Part shown: positions 6,044-6,098 of the stretch, one piece after another
Layout: every line of letters begins with the position of its first letter
Numbering within the stretch: the first letter of the stretch is position 1
Program-made: the position numbers and the translations under genes
The notes under the pieces: model-generated
The model's database searches: none
What the model saw: only the letters and a program-made list of their open reading frames with translations
Told to the model about the DNA's origin: nothing
Assembly (NCBI GenBank): GCA_903953805.1
Contig: CAJBLC010000155.1
Location: forward strand, 1 to 6,098
Origin: an uncultured Actinomycetes bacterium
Lineage (GTDB): Bacteria > Actinomycetota > Actinomycetes > Nanopelagicales > Nanopelagicaceae
Reading direction: 5' to 3'
Length of the DNA: 6,098 nucleotides

Positions 6044-6098
6044 GATGAGTACGCGCTGTTCTCATGGACATACATCGCCGTCAAATCATTCGTCCAAA
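6040..6098 (-). CDS. argJ: ornithine acetyltransferase ArgJ, C-terminal end only
   Basis: Only the last 18 codons and the stop lie in the window. They read WTNDLTAMYVHENSAYSS and then TGA (6040-6042). The ending YVHENSAYSS is the conserved C-terminus of ArgJ, the glutamate N-acetyltransferase that moves the acetyl group from N-acetylornithine to glutamate and so recycles it. The stop overlaps the argB ATG as ATGA, as expected for the argJ-argB order. The autocleavage site and active site are outside the window, so whether the enzyme is mono- or bifunctional cannot be judged. Confidence 0.93.
   Translation of the reverse strand, partial: WTNDLTAMYVHENSAYSS

Overview
The window looks like chromosomal DNA from a free-living actinobacterium with roughly balanced base composition (near 50% GC where I counted a sample) and very tight gene packing. 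The partial 16S rRNA, the actinobacterial rRNA leader motif and the arg gene order with argR inside the cluster all point to Actinobacteria. A streamlined aquatic lineage (acI/Nanopelagicales-like) would fit, but that placement is inference. Every gene seen lies on the minus strand, so the biological reading direction runs from position 6098 down to 1.

Right and centre (6098 to 867): an arginine-biosynthesis operon runs argJ (only its last codons) - argB - argD - argR - argH - tyrS. All five junctions overlap: ATGA at argJ/argB, argB/argD, argD/argR and argH/tyrS, and TAATG at argR/argH. ArgJ, ArgB and ArgD carry glutamate through acetylated intermediates towards ornithine. ArgH releases arginine from argininosuccinate, and ArgR is the arginine-responsive regulator, encoded inside its own likely regulon. 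The usual actinobacterial order is argCJBDFRGH; here argF is missing between argD and argR and argG between argR and argH. tyrS (tyrosyl-tRNA synthetase) is attached to the end as though it were part of the operon. A perfect 17-bp hairpin with flanking A and T tracts (787-833) ends the unit.

Left (786 to 1): the non-coding stretch holds two candidate rRNA promoters with the same -35 hexamer and spacer length (674-703 and 559-588). A leader of about 240 nt follows, containing the conserved TTGAGAACTCAACA element, a stem around it and an AU-rich hairpin. The first 310 nt of the 16S rRNA gene then run off the window edge.

No mobile element, CRISPR array, tRNA or unknown coding gene is visible. 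The window is mostly ordinary core genome. The points worth checking are the ArgB that lacks the hexamerisation/arginine-sensing N-terminal helix, the missing argF and argG, the coupling of tyrS to the arg operon, and substitutions in conserved motifs of ArgD and ArgH.
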